From contig WGMB01000002.1 of assembly GCA_016125275.1 (NCBI GenBank), positions 441,231 to 505,230 of the forward strand: a stretch of 64,000 bases of DNA, written 5' to 3'. Below, piece by piece: positions 18,796-25,413 of this stretch. Below the pieces are notes generated by a model. The model saw nothing but the letters and a program-made list of their open reading frames with translations, did not search any database and was not told where the DNA came from. Made by a program: the position numbers and the translations under genes. The DNA comes from Acidobacteriota bacterium (GTDB taxonomy: Bacteria; Acidobacteriota; Terriglobia; Bryobacterales; UBA6623). Position 1 is the first letter of the stretch; every line of letters starts with the position of its first letter.

Positions 18796-20145
18796 ATGCA
18801 GAATCTAGCCTCGGAGAAAGCCGGCTCGTCCCTGGCCGCGCCGGACGCCTCCAAACCCACCAGCGAAGGTCTGGTGCGCGCCGTCGGCCGCTGGGACGTC
18901 GTCGCCATGACGGTCAACGGCGTCCTCGGCGCCGGCATCTTCGGCCTGCCCGCCGTCGCCTTCGCCCGCATCGGCGTCTACAGCCTCGCCGGCTTCTTCG
19001 TCTGCGGCGCGCTGGTCGCCCTCATCGCGCTCTGCTTCGCCGAGGTCAGCTCGCGCTTTCGAGAAACCGGCGGCCCCTACCTCTACGCCCGCGCCGCCTT
19101 CGGCCCCGCCGTCGGCTTCCAGGTCGGTTGGACCACCTGGATCACTCGCGTCACCGCCTTCGCCGCCAACGTCAACCTGCTGGTCGCCTACCTCGGCTTC
19201 TTTCTGCCCTCGGCCCAATCCGGCGCCGGCCGAGCCCTAGTGATCCTGCTCATCGTGCTGGTCCTCACCGCCGTCAACATCCACGGCGTGCGAGACACCA
19301 CCCGCATGGGCAACATCCTCACCTTCATCAAGCTCACGCCGCTGGCCCTGTTCCTCGCCGTCGGAGCCTTCTACGTCCAGCCGGAAGCCTTTACGGCGCA
19401 GGCCCCGCCGCCCTCCTTCGGCGAGTTCTCCTCGGCCATCCTGATCCTGCTCTACACCTTCGTCGGCTTCGAGATGAGCGCCATCCCGGCCGGCGAGATG
19501 CGCGACCCGCAGCGCGACCAGCCGCCGGGCCTGCTCATCGGCATGGCCTTCCTGGTCACGCTCTACATCCTCATCCAAATCGTCGCCATCGGTACTCTGC
19601 CGGGCCTGGGCGAGTCCGAACGCCCTCTCAGCGACGCCGCCTCGGTCTTCATGGGTTCGTTCGGCGGCGGCCTCATCGCCTTGGGCGCGGTCATGTCCAT
19701 CCTCGGCAACCTCACCGTCGTCATGCTGGTGTCGCCGCGACTGCTGTTCGCCATGGCCGAGCGTCGCGAGCTGCCGGACTTCATGGCCTCCACCCACCCC
19801 AACTTCCACACCCCGCACTTCGCCATCTACGTGACCTCGGCGGTCGTGCTGGCGCTGTCGCTCACCGGCACCTTCGTCCACGCCGCCACTATCAGCGTGC
19901 TGGCGCGCCTGCTCGGCTACGCGGTCACCTGCCTGGCCCTGCCGGAGTTCCGCCGGACCACCAAAGCCCCGGCCGCCAAATTCCACGCGCCGGGCGGCGT
20001 CGCCGTGGCGGTCTTGTCGCTGGTGTTGCTGGTATGGCTTACCCTGCAAACCACGGCAAGCCAAGCCATCGACATGGGCATCGCCCTGCTCATCGGCTTC
20101 GTGATCTACCTGCTGGCCCGCCGCGGAACCCCCGCCCGCGCCTGA
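18796..20145 (+). CDS. APC-family amino acid permease
   Basis: A 449-residue polytopic permease of the amino acid-polyamine-organocation superfamily with about 12 hydrophobic helices. The unwound first helix motif is VNGVLGAGIFGLP, and the conserved FAEVSSRFRETGGPYLYA and FTFIKL/LYTFVGFEMSAIPAGEM regions follow. The substrate is likely an amino acid or related amine but cannot be read out. The chosen ATG at 18796 gives a 30-residue cytosolic N-terminus before the first helix. A GC-rich stem-loop lies about 95 bases beyond its stop. No metabolic partner gene sits next to it. Confidence 0.93.
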   Translation: MQNLASEKAGSSLAAPDASKPTSEGLVRAVGRWDVVAMTVNGVLGAGIFGLPAVAFARIGVYSLAGFFVCGALVALIALCFAEVSSRFRETGGPYLYARAAFGPAVGFQVGWTTWITRVTAFAANVNLLVAYLGFFLPSAQSGAGRALVILLIVLVLTAVNIHGVRDTTRMGNILTFIKLTPLALFLAVGAFYVQPEAFTAQAPPPSFGEFSSAILILLYTFVGFEMSAIPAGEMRDPQRDQPPGLLIGMAFLVTLYILIQIVAIGTLPGLGESERPLSDAASVFMGSFGGGLIALGAVMSILGNLTVVMLVSPRLLFAMAERRELPDFMASTHPNFHTPHFAIYVTSAVVLALSLTGTFVHAATISVLARLLGYAVTCLALPEFRRTTKAPAAKFHAPGGVAVAVLSLVLLVWLTLQTTASQAIDMGIALLIGFVIYLLARRGTPARA

Positions 20146-20240
20146 CCCGAAACAAACAGCTCATCTCTCCCAAACGAGCACTTTGGTTTACCTGGGTGTG
20201 ATCCGCCCGAGACCGAGACGGACCCAGCACTGCGCAAACA

Positions 20241-20260
20241 CCGCCGGGAAATCCCGGCGG
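20241..20260 (+). terminator. GC-rich stem-loop after permease gene
   Basis: CCGCCGGG and CCCGGCGG form a perfect 8-bp stem with a 4-base loop (AAAT), about 95 bases past the permease stop and 60 bases before the methyltransferase start. There is no T-tract, so intrinsic termination is uncertain; it may instead protect the 3' end. Confidence 0.4.
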
Positions 20261-20319
20261 CCGTCTCCCACAGCCATTGCCCCCAACCCCACGCCTCGGC
20301 TAGCCTAACCCTCCAACCC

Positions 20320-21027
20320 TTGCCCGACCAACAACCCACCCTCCGTTCCTACGAGATCGACTGCTCGCCCATCGGCGAAGTCCCACCCGCCGACGACGCC
20401 CCCGTCTACCGCGGTCGCTACGACTTCACGCCCGGCAAGGACTGGTTCTCCGCCAACGTCCCCCTCTGGCGCTCCGTTCTCGCCGAATGGCGCGACCTCC
20501 CCGCCCTGCGCTACCTCGAAATCGGCAGCTCCGAAGGCCGTTCGATGGTCTGGATGTTCGAGAACATCCTCACCCATCCCTCCGCCCGCGCCGTCTCCAT
20601 CGACCCCTTCTACCACTGGCCCGGCTACCTCGAAAAAGACGGCGAAACCCTGGAGTACTTCCAGGCCAACATGCGCAACGCCGGCGTCGAGTCCCGCGTG
20701 CAAGCCATCCGCGGCCACTCCCAGGTCGAGCTCCGCCGGCTGCCCCTCGACCAGCCCTTCCAGCTCATCTACGTCGACGGCAACCACCGCGCCACCGGCG
20801 TCCTCGAGGACCTCGTCCTCGCCTGGCGCCTCCTCGAACCCCGCGGTCTGCTCATCGCCGACGACTACGAGTGGAAGCCCGAGTGGGAGCTCTCCGAGCG
20901 CCCCAGGATGGCCATCGACTTCTTCGCGCACGTCTTCGCCGAAGAGCTCGAGGTCGTCCACAGGGGCTATCAGGTCCTGCTCCGCAAGGCCTCCGCCGAG
21001 ACCCTGGCGAACCTCCCCATGCCCTAA
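20320..21027 (+). CDS. Class I SAM-dependent methyltransferase
   Basis: A 235-residue protein with the class I methyltransferase fold. Motif I is ALRYLEIGSSEGRSMVWMF (about residues 62-80), followed by a second strand ending in Asp (AVSIDPFYHW) and a fourth-strand LIYVDGNHRATGVLEDLVLAW, typical of the Methyltransf_24 group. The substrate is unknown. The start is uncertain: there is no ATG ahead of the homology, and the TTG at 20320 is the first start codon available, without a clear ribosome site. It lies between the permease and the oppositely oriented D-threonine-aldolase-like gene. Confidence 0.8.
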   Translation: MPDQQPTLRSYEIDCSPIGEVPPADDAPVYRGRYDFTPGKDWFSANVPLWRSVLAEWRDLPALRYLEIGSSEGRSMVWMFENILTHPSARAVSIDPFYHWPGYLEKDGETLEYFQANMRNAGVESRVQAIRGHSQVELRRLPLDQPFQLIYVDGNHRATGVLEDLVLAWRLLEPRGLLIADDYEWKPEWELSERPRMAIDFFAHVFAEELEVVHRGYQVLLRKASAETLANLPMP

Positions 21028-21094
21028 AACAGTGCGGGGGCTGCCGCGCAAGTGCGCAACAGCCCCCAGCCAACGTCCGTGCCCGTTCGACGGC

Positions 21095-22333
21095 TTACCG
21101 CTGCGCGGCGCCGGCGCGGCCCATGATCGGCCACACGTCCACGATCTGATCGCCCTTGGCGATGTAGTAGCGGTCGTAGCAGTTCGTGCTCATGTCGAGA
21201 TTGGTGCAGTAGATCTCCACCCGGTCGCCGACCTTGATCTCGTTGCCGCCGTCCTTCCAGCGCAGAATGCCGTACTCGGCGCCCTGCCGGTCCACCTGCA
21301 GCCACGGCATGCCCTTCACCTCGTCGGTGGTCTGGATCATCGCCTTGTTGCCGTAGTCGATCGTCACCTGCTGCGGGTGCTGCTTGCTGTCCACGGTCAC
21401 CAGCACGGACATCGAGTTGTCGAAGTCCGTGTAGACGTCGTCGTTGCCCTTGCCGCCCACATGCCGGTACTTGGTGTCCATGAACACGTAGGAGCCGCAC
21501 TCCAGCTCCGTCAGGCCCAGCTCATGGTCGATGTTGTAGGTGCCCGTCGAACCGCCCGTCACAATGCCGATCGGCAGCCCGGCCTTCTTCGCCAGCGCCA
21601 CCGTCTCCTGCACGCCCGAGAGGTCCTCGGCCGACTTCTGCCGCCGCGCCGTAAACGTCTTCGTGTGCGAAGCTCCGCCCGAGTAGGCCATAAAGCCCTC
21701 GAACTGGATGTTCTTCGCCGCATGGATCTTCTGCGCCAGCTCCAGCGCGGGCTGGCCGTTGGCGATGCCCTGGCGCGTCAAGCCGGCATAGACGGCCACG
21801 GCCACCCGACACTTCACCTTGGCCGCGCCGGCCGCCTGCTCCACTTCGTCGGCCACGCGCGGGTCGTCGATCACGAACATGAACGTCGGATCGCGCTTCG
21901 ACAGAGCGATCGCCCGCATCAGATTGTTCACGCTGGCCGGCTGCTTGGTCCACAGAACGCCCTTGATGCCCGCGTCGGACATCAGCTCCGACTCGGCGAT
22001 CGTCGCCGTCGTCACGCCGATCGCGCCCAGCGCCTGCTGGCGCTTGGCGATGTCCACACTCTTGTGCACTTTCACGTGCGGCCGTAGGTAGATGGGCGAC
22101 GCCTTGGCGCTGTCGGCCATCGTCTTGAGGTTCTTCTCGAAAAGGTCGATGTCCACGACCATGGCGGGCGTCGGCAGCACATCCTTGGTCATGCCGCGGA
22201 AGTCTTTCCGCGCGATGCGCTGTTCGAGCTCGGAGTAGGGATAGGTCTGGGCGTCAGAGCGCGCGGCCCGCGCGGCGGCTCCCAGAGCGAGGCCGGCGGC
22301 CCCGGCGGCAATGAACTGACGGCGTGAAGTCAT
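21095..22333 (-). CDS. Tat-exported D-threonine aldolase-like PLP enzyme
   Basis: A 412-residue protein with a twin-arginine signal (SRRQFIAAGAAGLALGAAAR) and an alanine-racemase-type N-terminal barrel. The PLP lysine is the first Lys of RPHVKVHKS; family members read RPH.KTHK. The C-terminal domain has the zinc site pattern ending in DQIVDVWPIMGR. Family members (DSD1/D-threonine aldolase) cleave D-beta-hydroxy amino acids. Export makes it unusual: an extracytoplasmic PLP enzyme would need cofactor loaded before Tat transport, consistent with Tat. A strong ribosome site (GGAGAGG) precedes the ATG at 22333. It converges with the methyltransferase gene. Confidence 0.88.
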   Translation of the reverse strand: MTSRRQFIAAGAAGLALGAAARAARSDAQTYPYSELEQRIARKDFRGMTKDVLPTPAMVVDIDLFEKNLKTMADSAKASPIYLRPHVKVHKSVDIAKRQQALGAIGVTTATIAESELMSDAGIKGVLWTKQPASVNNLMRAIALSKRDPTFMFVIDDPRVADEVEQAAGAAKVKCRVAVAVYAGLTRQGIANGQPALELAQKIHAAKNIQFEGFMAYSGGASHTKTFTARRQKSAEDLSGVQETVALAKKAGLPIGIVTGGSTGTYNIDHELGLTELECGSYVFMDTKYRHVGGKGNDDVYTDFDNSMSVLVTVDSKQHPQQVTIDYGNKAMIQTTDEVKGMPWLQVDRQGAEYGILRWKDGGNEIKVGDRVEIYCTNLDMSTNCYDRYYIAKGDQIVDVWPIMGRAGAAQR

Positions 22334-22612
22334 GCGTCCACCTCTCCTTCGGATGGATATGAGGATACCCCGACTAGAATCGAGATTCCACTCATCGAGC
22401 CTCGATAGTCAAAGACCGAGCGCCCGTCAGCGAGGAGGAGCGCGAGCGGCGAGGCGCCGCCCAAGAACCGGGGACCTTTAGGATAGTCCAGTTGGGCTCG
22501 ACCGTCGCGGTCGAATCACGCACCGCCCCGCCGAGAGGCGAACCGAAGCCCACCGGAGCAGAGCCTACAAGGCAATCCGCCCCGGGATTGGAAGGGAGAA
22601 CCCCGCGCGGCC

Positions 22613-23119
22613 TTACCGGTGAGCGCCGCTCCTCGGAAACGCGATCCCGGGAATCCGCGCGGCAGGCGCGCCGGCGCCGGAGCCAAAACGGTTCCGCGAG
22701 CCGTTGGGCGAAAACGGATTCCCAAACGTGCCGAACGGATTCCGGATCGCCTTCGGCTGGTACCGGCTGCCGTACGGTCCATAGGGATTGCTGACCGAGT
22801 TGGGCGAAGTGGGATTGGCGCTGAAGTCGCCCAGAAAATCAGCGTTCGGCGCAAGCCCCTTGGGAACCAGCGCCGCGGGATCATACGGACGGTTCACTCC
22901 GGTCGACAAGAACTGGCTGCCGGCCTGGCCGTACGAGTTATTGAGGGACTTGACGCTGAACGACGTGCTCCCGTAAGTCAACGGACTGCCCATCGAATGC
23001 GAATCGAAGCCGCTGGAGTTGACGCTCCCCAGCACCGACCCGGTCGGACTGACGAGCGACGGCGACTGCGCGCCGAGAATCGCACCAAACAACAACGCAA
23101 GCGCGAATCTGAGCCTCAT
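22613..23119 (-). CDS. Small secreted Asn/Gly/Pro/Ser-rich protein
   Basis: A 168-residue protein with an N-terminal signal peptide (MRLRFALALLFGAILGAQ), then a low-complexity mature part rich in Asn, Gly, Ser, Pro and Phe. Short repeated NPFG/NPYG-type elements occur in the last third (SNPYGPYGS, RNPFGTFGNPFSPNGS). No enzymatic motif is visible; a surface or adhesive role is a guess. The ATG at 23119 begins the signal peptide; the earlier in-frame start would add an unlikely 13-residue extension. Its upstream end is only about 70 bases from the tRNA-Leu-derived repeat, so it may flank the islet insertion point. Confidence 0.68.
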   Translation of the reverse strand: MRLRFALALLFGAILGAQSPSLVSPTGSVLGSVNSSGFDSHSMGSPLTYGSTSFSVKSLNNSYGQAGSQFLSTGVNRPYDPAALVPKGLAPNADFLGDFSANPTSPNSVSNPYGPYGSRYQPKAIRNPFGTFGNPFSPNGSRNRFGSGAGAPAARIPGIAFPRSGAHR

Positions 23120-23189
23120 CGAAGAAACCTCCGCGCCTGAGCCTACCACTCGCCCCACGGATCACCAAACGCCCAATGTCTGAAATGGC

Positions 23190-23236
23190 GCCCGGGGCGG
23201 GACTCGAACCCGCACTCCCTTGCGGGAAGGGGATTT
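23190..23236. repeat. Partial tRNA-Leu copy, distal attachment site
   Basis: These 47 bases are identical to 25255-25301, the 3' part of tRNA-Leu on the minus strand (acceptor 3' strand, T arm, variable arm, and 3' side of the anticodon stem). The CCA complement is also kept just outside (23186-23188). The match ends in the anticodon loop, after which the sequences differ. The same orientation and the position beyond the tRNA 3' end fit an att site left by site-specific integration. Confidence 0.85.
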
Positions 23237-23429
23237 CAGGTCGCTACAAACCTTGGGGTTTGGCGGAGCGGGACAGGATGTTTGGCACGCCGAAACCGCA
23301 GGAGCTTCGCCAAGCACAGATACGGACAACATGGGGCGCCTCCTCCTCGGGAAGTCGGTCCATCCTGCGAGCCATCGGAGGGCAGACGGAAGTTGATCTA
23401 GAATAGAGCCGCCCTGGCTGGAGAGCGCT

Positions 23430-24944
23430 ATGGAACGTTCGTCGCTATCGACCCACCGACACTCGGAACTGGTGATTGCTCTCGTCTATCCCCTGGGAAC
23501 AGATCGGGAATTGGTCATCAGGGCCCTGAGAAACCACTTGGCCAAGTTCGACTATGCGACTCGCGTCGTGCGAGTTAGCGAGCAATTCGAGCGCCTGAAC
23601 GAGCTGCAAAAAGGGCTCAAAGACTCCCCAGAATATAACCGTATTGCCACGCGCATGGAGGCGGGCAACAAGGCTCGCGAGCTTGCCAAGCGCGCTGACT
23701 TTGCCACGCTCGCAGCAATCTCTGCGGTGTCGAAAACTCGGTCAAGCGGAGGTGATCCGGAACCTTTTCTCCGTACCGTCCTCTTGATCGACTCCCTCAA
23801 ACGTCCAGAGGAAGTGGCGATGCTTAGGAGGATCTATGGAGCAGGATTTTTCCTTCTTGGCGTGTTTGCATCCGAGGCAACTCGACGTCGTTACTTGACT
23901 GACGACAAGAACATACCGGCAGTCGACGCAGCGACGTTGATGGACCGCGACTTGGATGAGATCGACGCCTACGGGCAACGAACCACAAGCACATTCCACT
24001 TAGCAGATGTATTCGTCTCCCTTGACAATCTCTGCGCAGAGTCGGACTACAAGAGCGAGATTTGGCGATTCCTGGACCTAGTGTTCAACCACCCTTATCA
24101 CACACCGACCAGGGATGAAAACGCGATGTTCCTGGCATACGCAGCATCGTTTCGCTCAGGAGATCTGTCTCGGCAGGTAGGCGCAGCCGTTACGTCCGCA
24201 TCTGGTGATGTCATCGCCGTTGGCTGCAACGATGTTCCCAGGTACGGTGGAGGTCTCTACTGGCCGGGCCAAGACGACCAGCGAGACTGGCGCCGGGGCC
24301 ACGACTCGAATCACATGCGGAGGGAGCAAATCATCTCGGAAGTCCTCAGTGCTCTGGAGGTTCCCAACGACCAGCGCGACGATTTCCGTACCAGGCTTGC
24401 GGAGGCCAGTCCGCTGAAGGACATCACGGAGTACGGCCGAGCTGTCCACGCCGAAATGGAAGCGCTTCTTGCTGCTGGGCGGACAGGATGCTCGCCGCTC
24501 GGCGGTACGCTGTACACCACAACCTTCCCGTGCCACAACTGCGCCCGGCACATCGTTGCGGCTGGTGTACGTAGAGTGGTCTACGTAGAACCGTACCCGA
24601 AAAGCAAGGCTGGCGAGCTGCACGCTGACTCTATCTCGTTGACAGACCAGGGAGAAAGCCATCGAGAAGACCGGCTCTCCTTTGAACCCTTCGTGGGCGT
24701 CGGCCCCCGCCGCTACGTAGATCTCTTCTCGATCGGGTTGGGAGGCGGGCGACACAAACGACGCAAATCCGGGCCTGACATTCTACAATGGAGCCCAAGC
24801 GGCGAGAGCGAGGTCCGCATCCCGATGTTGCCGACCTCGTATCTAGACCGTGAGCGGTTCGCCGCAGACGAGATCGCAGAGACCCTTGGCCTCCTTGGAG
24901 AACCATCAAGTGCCCCAATTGACGAAGAATCTGAGCACTCGTGA
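23430..24944 (+). CDS. Anti-phage dCTP/dCMP deaminase (AvcD-like)
   Basis: A 504-residue two-domain protein. Residues about 13-190 are an NTPase-like domain beginning LVIALVYPLGTDRELV, where the Walker A Lys is not evident, and including LLIDSLKRPEEVAMLR. Residues 225-400 form a zinc-dependent deoxycytidylate deaminase: DLSRQVGAAV, the ligand/catalytic pair H340-A-E342, and PC368HNC371. This domain order matches the AvcD/DCD enzymes that deplete deoxycytidine nucleotides during phage infection. A GGAG ribosome site precedes the ATG; a TAGAAT at 23399-23404 is a possible -10. In Vibrio the enzyme is held off by a small RNA encoded just upstream (AvcI); the 193-base leader here has no recognisable copy. 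It sits in a tRNA-Leu islet. Confidence 0.9.
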   Translation: MERSSLSTHRHSELVIALVYPLGTDRELVIRALRNHLAKFDYATRVVRVSEQFERLNELQKGLKDSPEYNRIATRMEAGNKARELAKRADFATLAAISAVSKTRSSGGDPEPFLRTVLLIDSLKRPEEVAMLRRIYGAGFFLLGVFASEATRRRYLTDDKNIPAVDAATLMDRDLDEIDAYGQRTTSTFHLADVFVSLDNLCAESDYKSEIWRFLDLVFNHPYHTPTRDENAMFLAYAASFRSGDLSRQVGAAVTSASGDVIAVGCNDVPRYGGGLYWPGQDDQRDWRRGHDSNHMRREQIISEVLSALEVPNDQRDDFRTRLAEASPLKDITEYGRAVHAEMEALLAAGRTGCSPLGGTLYTTTFPCHNCARHIVAAGVRRVVYVEPYPKSKAGELHADSISLTDQGESHREDRLSFEPFVGVGPRRYVDLFSIGLGGGRHKRRKSGPDILQWSPSGESEVRIPMLPTSYLDRERFAADEIAETLGLLGEPSSAPIDEESEHS

Positions 24945-25092
24945 CAACCGGGAGTACTGGAAGTTCGTGGAGGACACCGCTCGACTAGTCCGGACTTGGC
25001 CTGCTTGGAAGCGCGGACAGGCGCAAATGCCCCGGACGGTCGCAGAGCTACCTGCCGAGCGGGGCGAGAGAAAAGACTCCCCTACGAAATAG
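24910..25092 (+). CDS. Small conserved-looking protein overlapping deaminase gene
   Basis: A 60-residue protein beginning at GTG 24910, seated 10-15 bases after GGAGA, and overlapping the last 35 bases of the deaminase gene in another frame. Its core, DNREYWKFVEDTARLVRTWP followed by AWKRGQ, is an amphipathic helix pair ending in a WP-W motif; I recall the same pattern in small accessory proteins but cannot name a family. A longer frame from 24850 exists but lacks a ribosome site. The overlap suggests coupled translation with the deaminase and thus an accessory or modulatory role in the defence unit; that role is inference. Confidence 0.6.
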   Translation: MPQLTKNLSTRDNREYWKFVEDTARLVRTWPAWKRGQAQMPRTVAELPAERGERKDSPTK

Positions 25093-25250
25093 GCCGCTCT
25101 ATTCGGCAGTTCGAGGCATCGGACCTCGTGGGTCGAGAAGCCCTCAATCCAGCTCTACGGGAAGGGGTCCCGCCGCCTCGGACAGAAATCGAGCCCTGAG
25201 GCCCTTCAAGCAGCCCGGCAGAACCAGCGACAAGCCGCTGCTTCCAAACT

Positions 25251-25337
25251 TGGTGCCCGGGGCGGGACTCGAACCCGCACTCCCTTGCGGGAAGGGGATT
25301 TTAAGTCCCCTGCGCCTACCAATTTCGCCACCCGGGC
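25251..25337 (-). tRNA. tRNA-Leu (anticodon TAA), CCA encoded
   Basis: Read on the minus strand the sequence folds as a class II tRNA: acceptor GCCCGGG pairing with CCCGGGC, D-arm containing TTGGTAGGC, anticodon stem GGGGA/TCCCC around loop CTTAAAA with anticodon TAA, a long variable arm (TTCCCGCAAGGGAGT), and T-loop GTTCGAGTC. The genomic CCA occupies 25251-25253. The long variable arm and anticodon identify leucine. Its 3' half is duplicated at 23190-23236, marking it as the integration target. Confidence 0.97.
25255..25301. repeat. tRNA-Leu 3' half, proximal attachment site
   Basis: This is the part of the intact tRNA-Leu that is repeated exactly at 23190-23236. The two copies are in direct orientation and bracket the islet. 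Because the full tRNA is kept on this side, this is the tRNA-restoring junction. Confidence 0.85.
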
Positions 25338-25413
25338 CCGCCTCTTGGAACGCTCCGCAGCCTGAGACGATTCTACCCCCGCCGTCCCCGCCCGTGCGCT
25401 CCCTCCCCCGGCC

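Larger units (their letters stand above)
23237..25254. mobile_element. tRNA-Leu-inserted defence islet
   Basis: About 2.0 kb between two direct copies of the tRNA-Leu 3' half. It holds an AvcD-like deaminase gene and a small overlapping gene, with lower GC and more mixed codon use than the flanks. No integrase, transposase or phage gene is present. It is therefore either the remnant of a larger element or a satellite moved by an integrase encoded elsewhere. The structure follows the common rule that tyrosine-recombinase elements insert at tRNA 3' ends and rebuild the tRNA, but the recombinase itself is inferred. Confidence 0.75.

Noticed and set aside
22334-22612. Possible gene between the aldolase-like gene and the small secreted protein
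   Set aside because: Open frames here lack ribosome sites and recognisable composition; the stretch looks intergenic.
23176-23406. Short frame over the distal att site
   Set aside because: Its first part is a translation of the partial tRNA copy, so it is not a real gene.
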